A DNA stretch of 64,000 nt from Acidisoma sp. L85 (GCF_009765865.1 NZ_LMUQ01000061.1:396022-460021), one strand, 5' to 3'. Counted from the first letter of the stretch, positions 9,082 through 17,672 are shown. Notes: generated by a model from the letters alone, not told the origin. Numbers and translations are program-made.

Positions 9082-10622
9082 GACGCCAATTCCATCACGG
9101 CGCGGTTCGGCTCGATTTCACCCAGCGCCGGCCGCATGATGGCCTCTTCGTCAATTTCATCTCCGACCAGCTCGCACACAACCTGGCCGCCATACATAAC
9201 GAGCACGCGGTCACACAGATTTACTAACTCAGGGACCTCGCTGGAACAGAACAACACCGCACCTCCAGCCTTGGCGAAATCGCGAATCAGAACATAGATT
9301 TCGTGTTTGGTGCCGACATCGACGCCGCGCGTCGGATCGTACATCAGCATGACCCGGCTTTCCGCAAGCAACCACTTGGCGATCGCGATCTTTTGCTGAT
9401 TACCTCCGCTGAACGCCGAGACACGCGTATAAAGCGCTCTTTCCTGCACCTGAACGACATCCAGCACACGCGCGACCGCGCTGGCCTCCGCTTTCTTGTC
9501 GATGAGGCCAAAACGACTCCGCCGCTCCAGTGTCGGAAGTGAAACGTTGCTCTGCCCGTCTAGCTTGAGAAGAAGCGCCTCGGTCTTGCGGTCTTCGGGA
9601 ACCATGCTGATCCCGATCTGCGCGCACACCGCGTCGCCCGGGGAGGACAGCATCACTGGCTTTCCGGCTACCTCGATAACGCCGCCGGTTGGCTGCGCCG
9701 CGCCGAAACACGCCTGGAAAAGCTCCAATTGCCCCATTCCTTGCAGACCGGCAATTCCAAGCACCTCACCGGGCGCAAGCGAGAATGACACGTCACGCAC
9801 CTTGCCCTCTACGCTCAGGCTCTTGGCCGCGAGCGCTGGCGTCGCGCCCAAGACGGCGGTAGAAATGCGCGGCGGAAAAGTTGCCGCAAGCGAGCGGCCG
9901 ATAATCATCTGGATGAGTTCATCTTCCTTGACCTCATCGACGCGCCCGGCTCCGACATCTTTGCCGTTCCGCAGAACCGTGAGATGCTCGCAGAACAGCC
10001 GCACCTCCGGCATGCGATGCGAGATGAAGATGATCGTGATGCTTTGCGCCTTCAGCCGTGCGATTAGATCGCCTAACCAATCGATATCACGTCCTGACAA
10101 AGTGGACGTCGGCTCATCCAACAGCAGAATCCTCGGCCGCCGAAAGACGGCCCGCGCAATCTCCACCTTCTGCCGCGAGGAAAGGCTCAGCTCCGACATC
10201 TCCCTGCGCGGATCGATATCCTCGAGGCCCAAACTGGCCAGATGCTCGTTAACTAACCGAAGACCTTCCCGCTTGCGCACCTGACCGAGGGTCGAAACGG
10301 GTTCGTATAGCAGCAGCATATTCTCCGCGATTGTGAGGTCGCGGATTTGGGTCATTTCCTGGAACGCGGTCTGGATGCCGAGCGCGTGGGACTGGCGCGG
10401 CGAACGAAGCGCGCAACTCTCGCCGAATACCTTGAGAACGCCGGCATCCGGCTGGACCAGCCCACTCAGCATCTTGACCGTGGTCGATTTTCCCGCGCCG
10501 TTCTCGCCGAGCAGCGCATGCACTGTTCCCGCGCGCACCGAGAAAGACATGCCGTCGAGAGCGACCGTCGCGCCATAGACCTTCCGGATGTTCTCGGCGG
10601 AAATGGCGATATCGACCGTCAT
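9078..10622 (-). CDS. CUT2-type sugar ABC importer ATPase (RbsA/MglA-like)
   Basis: The 514-residue protein has two tandem nucleotide-binding domains, as in RbsA and MglA. The first has Walker A GENGAGKST (residues 39-47), LLLDEPTSTLS as Walker B, and the second keeps SGGNQQKIAIAKWL but has the degenerate Walker A (GLQGMGQ) normal for the family. I chose ATG 10622, preceded by GAGAGGG, over a TTG at 10643. It lies between the periplasmic binding protein gene and the fused permease gene, overlapping the latter by four bases, so it energises uptake at the inner membrane in that importer. Confidence 0.93.
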   Translation of the reverse strand: MTVDIAISAENIRKVYGATVALDGMSFSVRAGTVHALLGENGAGKSTTVKMLSGLVQPDAGVLKVFGESCALRSPRQSHALGIQTAFQEMTQIRDLTIAENMLLLYEPVSTLGQVRKREGLRLVNEHLASLGLEDIDPRREMSELSLSSRQKVEIARAVFRRPRILLLDEPTSTLSGRDIDWLGDLIARLKAQSITIIFISHRMPEVRLFCEHLTVLRNGKDVGAGRVDEVKEDELIQMIIGRSLAATFPPRISTAVLGATPALAAKSLSVEGKVRDVSFSLAPGEVLGIAGLQGMGQLELFQACFGAAQPTGGVIEVAGKPVMLSSPGDAVCAQIGISMVPEDRKTEALLLKLDGQSNVSLPTLERRSRFGLIDKKAEASAVARVLDVVQVQERALYTRVSAFSGGNQQKIAIAKWLLAESRVMLMYDPTRGVDVGTKHEIYVLIRDFAKAGGAVLFCSSEVPELVNLCDRVLVMYGGQVVCELVGDEIDEEAIMRPALGEIEPNRAVMELAS

Positions 10623-10661
10623 GCCCGTAGCCCTCTCAAGCAATTCGGCGAGGCCGACGTC

Positions 10662-11798
10662 TCACTCCTCCGGTTTGCCGGTGAGCGCGCCTTGCACGCC
10701 TACCTCAGGAACGTCGGGAGAATAGACAGAAGCGAACCAGCCGGGATTGGGGATCAGCGACGGCTTGAAGACGTTGCAACCCGCCCTCATTTCCGCCCAG
10801 CTTCCGGTCTCACAGAGTTTGATGTTGTCGTTAGTGACCAAATTCTGTTCGATCACCGTCAGCTTCGGAATATCTTTTCCCTCAAGCTTCTCGACGACGC
10901 GCTTGAGCGCGAGCGCACCGGAGAAGTTTTGTGAACCAGAAGACATGCGGTGTGCCCCCATCGGGCGGTAACTGCCATTTGCCCCATCGACCTGAGTGCC
11001 GGCGGGCAGCATCTGCAAACGGCCACCATTGGAGGCTTCGCCGCCGCAAGGCCTAAGCTTGTCGTCGGCGATACCGGCTTCCTTCTGCATGGCATTCGCC
11101 GTGTAGCATCCAGCTTGCATCAGCACGCCGTCGATGCTGGTCCAGGGATGCGTGGCGATGATTTTCGAAAGCTCCGTGCGAGCCACCGCCTGGCTCCACA
11201 TGCCATTCGCCTGAGCGACGATGTGAATATCCGGGTAGTTCTTCAGCACCTCCAACTCGCCCTGCTTGCGCAAGAGGTCCACGGAGGTTCCGGGCACACC
11301 ATTGATCAGAACGATATTGCCCTTGCCATTCAGCTGTTTGACGAGCCAGTTGGCCTGGTTCTTCCCCCATAGAAGCTGGTCGATGTGAAAGTTATAGGCG
11401 CATGGCTCCGAGATCACGGAATCATAGGCAGCGACAATGACGCCGCGCTGACAGGCGTTCTTGACAACCGCGTTCAGCGCCGTGGGGGAGATCGGGTAGA
11501 CCAGAATGGCATTGGCGCCAGCCTGCACCATGCTGTTGATCTGCTGGATCTGGCGCTGGGCATTTGGCCCGGCAACCTGAATGCGGAGGTCAACCTTGTC
11601 ACGCAAAGATTTCGACGCCGCCATCGCCCGGATTTCGTTCTCGGCCTCCGCCTGCCAGTCGTTGCCGATGTAGCTCATGCTCAAAAAGATTTTGAGCTTC
11701 TTGTCGGCTGCGTGGCTCGGCGCGGCTAACCCGGCGGTGATTGCCGCACTCATTGCGAGAGGCAAAAGGCCCCGAGCGATCATCTTGTGAAGACGCAT
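10662..11798 (-). CDS. Periplasmic binding protein of CUT2-type sugar ABC importer
   Basis: This 378-residue protein begins with a clear Sec signal peptide (positively charged start, hydrophobic stretch, likely cleavage after SHA near residue 30) and continues as a type I periplasmic binding protein (peripla_BP_4 kind), with KLKIFLSMSYIGNDW as first strand and helix. ATG 11798 has GGGGAGA just upstream; a longer frame upstream of it lacks a signal sequence. It contains ISEPCAY, a motif also found in the binding protein at 49493, with a second cysteine in NACQRG, so a disulfide is possible. It is the first gene of the minus-strand catabolic operon. The ligand is unknown. Confidence 0.9.
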   Translation of the reverse strand: MRLHKMIARGLLPLAMSAAITAGLAAPSHAADKKLKIFLSMSYIGNDWQAEAENEIRAMAASKSLRDKVDLRIQVAGPNAQRQIQQINSMVQAGANAILVYPISPTALNAVVKNACQRGVIVAAYDSVISEPCAYNFHIDQLLWGKNQANWLVKQLNGKGNIVLINGVPGTSVDLLRKQGELEVLKNYPDIHIVAQANGMWSQAVARTELSKIIATHPWTSIDGVLMQAGCYTANAMQKEAGIADDKLRPCGGEASNGGRLQMLPAGTQVDGANGSYRPMGAHRMSSGSQNFSGALALKRVVEKLEGKDIPKLTVIEQNLVTNDNIKLCETGSWAEMRAGCNVFKPSLIPNPGWFASVYSPDVPEVGVQGALTGKPEE

Positions 11799-11924
11799 CG
11801 TCTTTTTCTCCCCTGTCCCGGCGCCCGGGCTCTTGCAATTTTTCACAGTCGTCCGAGCAACGTCCGAAATTGCTATTCTCGCTAAAACACCATACATGAT
11901 GGTTGTCGTCAACGTGGATCGATC

Positions 11925-11934
11925 TGTGATCACA
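11925..11934. promoter_or_regulatory. Candidate operator TGTGATCACA, copy 1
   Basis: A perfect 10-base palindrome in the divergent gap between the importer operon (start 11798, minus) and the GntR/FCD regulator (start 11976, plus), 42 bases before the regulator. The identical ten bases recur at 13621-13630 in the other divergent promoter gap of this cluster. It is not a CRP site because there is no six-base spacer. Binding by the adjacent regulator is inference. Confidence 0.5.
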
Positions 11935-11975
11935 CGCAGCGGCAGAGACGCTTCGGCGACAGGGAGCAGAAAAGC

Positions 11976-12686
11976 GTGACGACCAGCATTACCGCTGTCG
12001 ATGTCACCACGGTGCAGGAGCGTGTTTACCGCGAGTTGCGTGGCGCACTGCAGCAAGGGCGGCTGGTCTCAGGGCAATCGATGACCGTTCGCGCCCTCGC
12101 GCGCGCTGTCGGCACCAGCGAAATGCCTGTCCGCGAAGCGCTTCGCCGGCTCATCGCCGAAGGTGCGCTGATCCAGGCACCGAACCGCTCGTTTCAGGTC
12201 ATTCCGATGACTCCCGACCGGCTGGTGGAACTCACCCGCGTACGTGTGGCGCTTGAGGGCATGGCGGCCCGCCTCGCGACAACGAATGTGGATCAAGAAC
12301 TTATCGAAACCCTCACGCGACTGAATGCCGAGATGCGCGAGGCGATCGAGCCCACCCGCGCCGACGATGTTTTGCGCGCGAACCAGGAGTTTCATTTCAC
12401 GATCTACCGCGCGGCGAAGTCGCCGCAGCTTCTCGAATTGATTGACATGCTTTGGCTCCGCAGTGGCCCTTATCTCGCCGATATGTTGCGGGGGCGCATG
12501 GACGCGCGGGAGATCTTTCGTCGGGGAACGGTTGTGCATGGCCGGCTAATCCGGGCGATGGCGCGACAGGACGCGGATGGCGTCGCCCGCGCGCTCACGC
12601 TGGACATGGAGCGCACGGCAGAATTCTCGATGAAGCACCTCACCGCAACGGCGACGCGGCCACGAAGAGCCGCGATTGCCGCTTAG
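11976..12686 (+). CDS. GntR-family regulator with FCD domain, local regulator of the catabolic cluster
   Basis: The 236-residue protein has a GntR winged helix (about residues 10-75, with VGTSEMPVREALRRL as the recognition region) and an FCD domain (about 80-215) that in the family senses sugar acids or other carboxylates through a metal-assisted site. The gene is divergent from the importer operon and convergent with the SDR gene (10 bases between stops). Its promoter gap and that of the SDR/SMP-30 pair share the palindrome TGTGATCACA, which makes this protein the best candidate for coordinated control of both halves of the cluster. A second inverted repeat (ACCAT-N5-ATGGT, 11889-11903) is also present in its gap. 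Confidence 0.88.
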   Translation: MTTSITAVDVTTVQERVYRELRGALQQGRLVSGQSMTVRALARAVGTSEMPVREALRRLIAEGALIQAPNRSFQVIPMTPDRLVELTRVRVALEGMAARLATTNVDQELIETLTRLNAEMREAIEPTRADDVLRANQEFHFTIYRAAKSPQLLELIDMLWLRSGPYLADMLRGRMDAREIFRRGTVVHGRLIRAMARQDADGVARALTLDMERTAEFSMKHLTATATRPRRAAIAA

Positions 12687-12696
12687 GCATTGCTTC

Positions 12697-13488
12697 TCAG
12701 TTTTCCGGCGGCGAGCGATAGGTTTCGAAGTTGCCGCAGACCCCGACCGACTGGCCGGAAACATGCGGCGCCCGATCGGAGGCGAGGAAGATTGCCATAT
12801 CCGCGATCTCGACCATCTCGACCATGCTGTGCATCGAAACATTGTGCAGCACCATCGGGAGATATCGCTCGTAGCTCACACCACGAGCCTTGGCTTGTTC
12901 CTCGAACACTCGCCTTGAGCGTGGCCCGTTGACGACGCCCGGCAGAATCGCGTTGACGCGAATATTGAACGCCCCGAGTTCGATCGCGAGCACATCTGTG
13001 AACCCGCGGACGGCGTATTTGCTGGTCGAATAGGCCGATCGCAGTGGCATGCCCATTCGCCCGGCGGTCGAGGACAGATTGAGGATAACGCCGCTATTCT
13101 GTTTCTTCATTAATGGAATCGCGCGCCGGGCCATGTAGAATCCGCCGGTGACATTGACGTCGATCGTCTGCGCCCATTCCGTGTCCGTGACATCCTCCAC
13201 CATCTTCGTCGGACCTGAGACACCCGCATTATTGACCAGAATGTCGATGCCGCCGAGTTCGGTCTCGATGCGGTCGAACATCGCGCCTACCTGTTCGGAC
13301 TTGGAGACATCGGCGCGCATCGCGGTCAGCGAGGGGTGGTGACCGTCCAGCTTCGCGAGCGCGGCCTCATCTACGTCACAGACGAAAACGCGCGCGCCCT
13401 CGTCGAGAAACCGCTCGGCGATTACGCGGCCGATACCCGCGGCGCCCGCACTGATAACGACACGTTTGCCCGTCAACCCGAGATCCAT
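12697..13488 (-). CDS. SDR-family oxidoreductase
   Basis: This 263-residue classical short-chain dehydrogenase has the cofactor loop around SAGAAGIGRVIAERF (about residues 13-27), NNAGVSG (85-91 region), and the catalytic YSTSK (Y-x3-K). Acidic residues after strand two (VFVCDVDEA) suggest NAD rather than NADP. In the cluster it would oxidise a sugar or sugar acid hydroxyl, before or after the lactonase steps. It is divergent from the first SMP-30 gene, and the gap between them holds the second TGTGATCACA palindrome. The substrate cannot be read from sequence. Confidence 0.87.
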   Translation of the reverse strand: MDLGLTGKRVVISAGAAGIGRVIAERFLDEGARVFVCDVDEAALAKLDGHHPSLTAMRADVSKSEQVGAMFDRIETELGGIDILVNNAGVSGPTKMVEDVTDTEWAQTIDVNVTGGFYMARRAIPLMKKQNSGVILNLSSTAGRMGMPLRSAYSTSKYAVRGFTDVLAIELGAFNIRVNAILPGVVNGPRSRRVFEEQAKARGVSYERYLPMVLHNVSMHSMVEMVEIADMAIFLASDRAPHVSGQSVGVCGNFETYRSPPEN

Positions 13489-13620
13489 GAGATCCTCCCC
13501 TGACTTATCCGCCTTGCTGCACCGCAGCGCGGATGACGCCCGATTTCAGCCGGGACTTCGTGAATGCCATGCCACGCGGTGGCGATGAGCGTCAATGCTG
13601 CGCAATGGGAGATAGGCGAT

Positions 13621-13630
13621 GTGTGATCAC
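13621..13630. promoter_or_regulatory. Candidate operator TGTGATCACA, copy 2
   Basis: The same perfect palindrome as at 11925-11934, here 98 bases before the first SMP-30 gene and 133 bases before the divergent SDR gene. Both copies are preceded by GAT plus one base. A repeat of ten exact bases confined to the two promoter gaps of one cluster is unlikely by chance and suggests a shared operator. Confidence 0.5.
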
Positions 13631-13727
13631 AGGGCTTGGAAATGCCCGGCTCCGCCGGTATCCTCGCTCCCAAGAAAACGTATGCAAGCGGCCTAAATCC
13701 GTGCGACGAGAAATAGGGAGCAGCGTC

Positions 13728-14630
13728 ATGGTCGATATCCGCCTCTTGGTGGACTCACGCAACCATCTCGGCGAGGGTCCCTTATGGGACGTTGAGGAGC
13801 AGCGTCTATACTGGATCGATAGTTCAGCGGCTGAAATCTGGAGCTGCAAATCGGATGGCAGTGATGTGAAGCTTTTCTACGTTCCCTCCCATATCGGCTC
13901 TATGGCATTGCGTGAAAAGGGCGGCGCCGTGCTCGCTCTCGCTAATGGCTTCAGCCTGTACGATTTTGAAACGCAACGACTCACTCATATTGGCGACCCG
14001 GAAGCCGATGAGCCCGAGAACCGGCTGAATGACGGCAAGGTCGATCGTCGTGGGCGTTTTCTCGCGGGCTACATGTCCTATGACCACGATCGGCAAGATG
14101 CGAACCGAGGTCAGCGGCCCGTCAGAAACTCCGCGTTGTATCGTTTGGATCCCGACCTCTCCATCCACCGGCTCGATGGCGGCATTAAATGCTCGAACGG
14201 TCCCTGCTGGAGCCCTGACAACCGTACCTTCTATTTCTGCGATTCCTACGACAACGTCATGTACGCTTATGACTATGACATCGAGAGCGGCGAAGTAAGC
14301 AACCGGCGAGTCTTCGCCGATACCTTGAACTATCCTGGCACCTTCGACGGCTCGACAGTGGACTCGGAGGGCTATATCTGGAATGCGCATGTCTTCGGCG
14401 GCCGCATCATTCGCTATGCGCCTGATGGAAGCATCGATCGCATGGTTCCCTTCCCGCTCCGCAACCTGACGAGCGTCATGTTCGGCGGCCCCAATCTCGA
14501 CATTCTCTACGTCACCAGCATGGGCCGACCCATTAAGGGCATTCCACAGCGAGAGCCGCATGCCGGCGGTGTCTATGCCGTGCACGGCCTCGGTGTGAAG
14601 GGCTTGCCCGAACCCCGTTTCGCCGGCTGA
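13728..14630 (+). CDS. SMP-30/gluconolactonase-family lactonase, copy 1
   Basis: This 300-residue six-bladed propeller protein hydrolyses sugar lactones in characterised relatives, using one divalent metal. The metal-binding pattern is visible: GEGPLWD near residue 17 (Glu), CSNGPCWSPD (Asn) near the middle and VDSEGYIWNAHV (Asp). LNDGKVDRRGRFLAG is the usual family core. ATG 13728 has AGGGAG eight bases upstream and gives the usual family length. It heads an apparent three-gene run of SMP-30 paralogs (22 and 33 base gaps) and is closest in sequence to copy 3. No signal peptide is seen, so it acts in the cytoplasm. Confidence 0.87.
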   Translation: MVDIRLLVDSRNHLGEGPLWDVEEQRLYWIDSSAAEIWSCKSDGSDVKLFYVPSHIGSMALREKGGAVLALANGFSLYDFETQRLTHIGDPEADEPENRLNDGKVDRRGRFLAGYMSYDHDRQDANRGQRPVRNSALYRLDPDLSIHRLDGGIKCSNGPCWSPDNRTFYFCDSYDNVMYAYDYDIESGEVSNRRVFADTLNYPGTFDGSTVDSEGYIWNAHVFGGRIIRYAPDGSIDRMVPFPLRNLTSVMFGGPNLDILYVTSMGRPIKGIPQREPHAGGVYAVHGLGVKGLPEPRFAG

Positions 14631-14652
14631 TTGCAGGAAGCAGGAGAACACG

Positions 14653-15549
14653 ATGAAGGTCACGAAACTCGCGGACGGTCTCGGCTGGCCCGAAGGTCCG
14701 TCGGAGCTCTCAGATGGTCGAATCATTTTCGTCGAGACCTATCGCAGCCAGGTCTCGGTTTGGGAAGAAGGCCGCGGCGTCTCGCGTTTCGCCTATGTGG
14801 GTGGCGGCCCCAACGCTGTACTCGCGGCGAGCGACGGCTGTTGCTACGTCACCCAGAATGGTGGCGTCATTGGGCCGTGGCGAGCCGTCGATCGGCGGCC
14901 GCCTTGCATCCAGCGCGTGACGCCAGAGGGCAAGGTCGAGATTCTCGCGACCCAGATCGATGGTCATGAGCTACGCGCACCAAATGATTTGGCTTTTGGA
15001 CCGGACGGCACATTGTATTTCACCGATCCCGGTGGCCCGTTCGACCCAGTAAACCGGCCGGATCGCTCGCGCCTTTTCGCGATGAAGCCGGATGGAACGG
15101 GCCGACTTCTGGAGGAGTTGGAACCCGTCTATTCCAACGGCATCGTGGTCGAAGCCGACGGCAGCATCGTTTGGGTGGAGAGCTATACCGGCGCGGTGAA
15201 ACGGCGTGGTACGGATGGCCGCATCACGCAACTCTGCATCCTGCCGGAGAAGGGCAAGCCTGATGGGCTGAAGGTTGCGGCCAACGGCGACCTCTACGTC
15301 ACGGCACTTATCGCTGAGGGCATTGATGTCGTGGCGCCAGATGGCAGCTATCGCTATCTCCTCCCCGTCGGGCGCGTTCCAACCAACTGCCTCTTCGTCG
15401 GCCGCAAACTATACGTGACCGATGGCGGCCATCTAGGTCTGTCGCCGGATCCCGAAATGGCGGGCGCGCTGTGGCAGGTGGACCTCGGCGATGTCGAGGG
15501 CATGCCGCTTTTCCCAGGCGGGATCGCGCGGCACGTCATCGCTGGCTGA
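14653..15549 (+). CDS. SMP-30/gluconolactonase-family lactonase, copy 2 (divergent branch)
   Basis: The 298-residue protein belongs to the same propeller family but to a different branch from its two neighbours: it starts VTKLADGLGWPEGPSEL, has RAPNDLAFGPDGTLYFTDPGG-like blade sequence and PDGLKVAANGDLYV for the last metal ligand. The metal set Glu, Asn, Asp appears intact. GGAG lies just before ATG 14653, 22 bases after the preceding stop, so it is cotranscribed with copies 1 and 3. Divergence from its neighbours suggests a different lactone or a different step. Confidence 0.86.
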   Translation: MKVTKLADGLGWPEGPSELSDGRIIFVETYRSQVSVWEEGRGVSRFAYVGGGPNAVLAASDGCCYVTQNGGVIGPWRAVDRRPPCIQRVTPEGKVEILATQIDGHELRAPNDLAFGPDGTLYFTDPGGPFDPVNRPDRSRLFAMKPDGTGRLLEELEPVYSNGIVVEADGSIVWVESYTGAVKRRGTDGRITQLCILPEKGKPDGLKVAANGDLYVTALIAEGIDVVAPDGSYRYLLPVGRVPTNCLFVGRKLYVTDGGHLGLSPDPEMAGALWQVDLGDVEGMPLFPGGIARHVIAG

Positions 15550-15582
15550 ACACGAAACACGCGCCGCCACAAGGAAGACCGA

Positions 15583-16497
15583 ATGTCTTACACAATAGAA
15601 CGCGTTCTCGACTGTGAAAATCATCTTGGCGAGGGTCCGATCTGGGATGTCGAGGAGGGCAAGCTCTATTGGGTGGACGGCACAGGGCGGCGCGTGGGGA
15701 AGCCCGCGATCTGGCGTTACGATCCGCGCGACGGCAAGATTGAGAACTGGCGCCTGGATCGGGACGTCGGCGCGATGGTGCTTGGCCGCGATCGAAACGC
15801 GGTTCTCGCCCTTGATGACGGTTTCTATTTCTTCGACTTCACCACCGGGAAAACCGAGCTGATCGGGCTCGTGGATGAGGAACAGCCACGCACGCGCCTG
15901 AACGACGGAAAATGCGACCGGCGCGGCCGGTTCTTCGCCGGCGGGATGGACGACAAGGAGGAGCTGAAGATCTGCGGTCTTTGGCGCCTCGACCCCGATC
16001 TCTCCATCACGAAAGTAGATGGCGGCATCATCTGCTCGAACGGTCCTTGCTGGAGTCCGGACGACAAAACCTTCTACTTCGCGGATACCTTCCAAGAAGA
16101 AATCTGGGCCTACGATTACGACCTCGCAACAGGCGTGCCCTCGTCCCGGCGGCTTTTCGCCAGTACGAAGGATGATGCGGGCGTCGCTGATGGCTCGACG
16201 GTGGATGCCGAAGGCTATCTCTGGAATGCGCAGTTGATTTCCGGAGATCTCGTTCGCTATGCGCCCGACGGAACGGTGGACCGCCGCATTTCGATGCCGG
16301 TCAAGAATATAACCAGCGTCAACTTCGGCGGTCCCAACCTCGATGAGATCTACGTCACCTCCATGGCGCGCGTTAAACACCCGGCGGTGCACGATCACTT
16401 CGCGGTCGAGGCGAAGCCGCAATTCGGGGCCGGAAGCCTGTTCCGCATACGCGGGCTTGGGATTCGAGGCGTGCCGGAGCCCCGCTTCGCGATCTAA
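15583..16497 (+). CDS. SMP-30/gluconolactonase-family lactonase, copy 3
   Basis: This 304-residue paralog shares with copy 1 the segments ENHLGEGPIWDVEEGKLYWVD, LNDGKCDRRGRFFAG and CSNGPCWSPDDKTFYF, and the metal ligands Glu, Asn and Asp (STVDAEGYLWNAQ) are all present. It follows copy 2 by 33 bases with AAGGAAG before ATG 15583 and is probably the last gene of the run. Three lactonases in a row next to one importer and one dehydrogenase suggest that several lactone isomers, or successive lactones, are processed. Confidence 0.87.
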   Translation: MSYTIERVLDCENHLGEGPIWDVEEGKLYWVDGTGRRVGKPAIWRYDPRDGKIENWRLDRDVGAMVLGRDRNAVLALDDGFYFFDFTTGKTELIGLVDEEQPRTRLNDGKCDRRGRFFAGGMDDKEELKICGLWRLDPDLSITKVDGGIICSNGPCWSPDDKTFYFADTFQEEIWAYDYDLATGVPSSRRLFASTKDDAGVADGSTVDAEGYLWNAQLISGDLVRYAPDGTVDRRISMPVKNITSVNFGGPNLDEIYVTSMARVKHPAVHDHFAVEAKPQFGAGSLFRIRGLGIRGVPEPRFAI

Positions 16498-16510
16498 TCC
16501 GTCGGGCGCG

Positions 16511-16960
16511 CTAGCCCTTCTTGCGAAGCGCCCGCACGAAACGTGACCCCGTCTCGGCAAATCCGGTGGCGAGGCAGAATGCCGATAACGTCGGCTCCTC
16601 GCCAGCCACCGCGAGTTCCAGCACATCGCATCCCGCGACCCTTGCCGCTTGAGATGCGGCTTTCAGCAATAGCCGGCCGATTCCACGGCGTCGCTCATCC
16701 GGGCCGACCAACAACGTGGTGATCTGCGCTGTTGGCTGCTCCGCGCCCAGCGTCCGGTATCAATGCACCACCACCAACCCGCTCGGCGGTCCCCATTCCA
16801 GCGCGACCAAGGCTGCCCCGGGCCATTGATGAAGCGCATCCAGCCGATCCGCCAATACACGCGTTTCGACAGGATGACCGGCCACACTCAGAAGCTCCGC
16901 AAGCCCCGGCGCCTCGGCGCCTGTGGCGGCGCGGATTTCCAATCCGTATCGAGTGGTCAC
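16511..16960 (-). pseudogene. GNAT acetyltransferase interrupted by an in-frame TGA
   Basis: Two stretches on the minus strand lie in the same frame: residues from MTTRYGLEIRAATGAEAPG to PSGLVVVH, then TGA at 16760-16762, then YRTLGAEQPTAQITTLLVGPDERRRGIG through to a TAG at 16511. Together they form a complete GNAT protein of about 149 residues with the acetyl-CoA-binding motif RRRGIGRLLLKAA. The stop sits where a tryptophan (TGG) would be natural after VVVH, so a single base change explains it. It is either a recent nonsense mutation or a base error. It ends convergently with the third SMP-30 gene. Confidence 0.75.
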
Positions 16961-17030
16961 CTCAGCCCTCCGCCATCGCCCGCGGCCAGCCTAGCCGCGG
17001 GCGATGAGCGGCGCCAAGCTCGGCGAATGC

Positions 17031-17672
17031 TCAGCCCCGCCAAGCCGAACCGCGAATCACACTGCAGAAGTTGCCCCGCGTGAAACTGGGGTCCTTATCC
17101 GCGAGAACATCCGCCTTCACATTGCCGAAGGTGGTGTCCGGCTTGTGCTTGATACCATCATAGAAGGTCTGGATGATTTCCTCCTTGAACTTCGTCTCGC
17201 GCGGATGGGCATGCACCACCGCCTCACGTTCTTCCGCCCTGTATTCGGGATAAGTCAGCCCAAGCACATCCATTTCGACGCCGGCGGTGACCAGCGCAAC
17301 AACTGGATGCATATGCTGCGGAATGCCGGGCGTGGTGTGCAAGGCAATCGCCGTCCAAACCGTGTCGAGATCCTGCTGCGCGATACCATGCCCGCGCAGG
17401 AAATCCCGCGCAGCATTGGCACCGTCGACCTCGAAACGCTCATGCGCGCTACTGTGCTGATGCGTCAGCCCCATGTCGTGGAACATCGCACCCGCATAGA
17501 GCAGTTCGGGGTCGAAACGCAGCCCGCGATGCTTTCCGGCAAGCGCGCCAAAGTAATAGACCCGGCTCGAATGATGAAACAGCAGCGGCGTCTCCGTATC
17601 CTTCACTAGCTCAGTGATCTCGCGTGCCAGTTTGCTATCGGGGATGGTCACCCCTTCGATCGACAGGCTCAT
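17031..17672 (-). CDS. HD-domain hydrolase, cyanamide hydratase-like
   Basis: The 213-residue protein has the HD metal-binding pattern: an early histidine (LLFHHSSRVYYF), AGAMFHDMGL as the HD pair, and later LHTTPGIP. Overall it resembles small HD proteins annotated as cyanamide hydratase-like or phosphohydrolase. Metal-dependent hydrolysis or hydration of a small molecule in the cytoplasm is likely, but the substrate is unknown. It is divergent from the GlxA-type regulator at 17774 with about 100 bases between, and such regulators often control a single divergent enzyme, so the two may form a pair. Confidence 0.75.
   Translation of the reverse strand: MSLSIEGVTIPDSKLAREITELVKDTETPLLFHHSSRVYYFGALAGKHRGLRFDPELLYAGAMFHDMGLTHQHSSAHERFEVDGANAARDFLRGHGIAQQDLDTVWTAIALHTTPGIPQHMHPVVALVTAGVEMDVLGLTYPEYRAEEREAVVHAHPRETKFKEEIIQTFYDGIKHKPDTTFGNVKADVLADKDPSFTRGNFCSVIRGSAWRG

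Noticed and set aside
11889-11903. ACCAT-N5-ATGGT as operator of the catabolic cluster
   Set aside because: It is a fair inverted repeat but is not repeated in the second promoter gap, unlike TGTGATCACA.
11925-11934. TGTGATCACA as a CRP site
   Set aside because: CRP sites are TGTGA-N6-TCACA; here the two halves touch with no spacer.
16760-16762. TGA as a selenocysteine or reassigned codon
   Set aside because: TGA is used as a normal stop by many genes here and GNAT proteins have tryptophan, not a redox residue, at this place.
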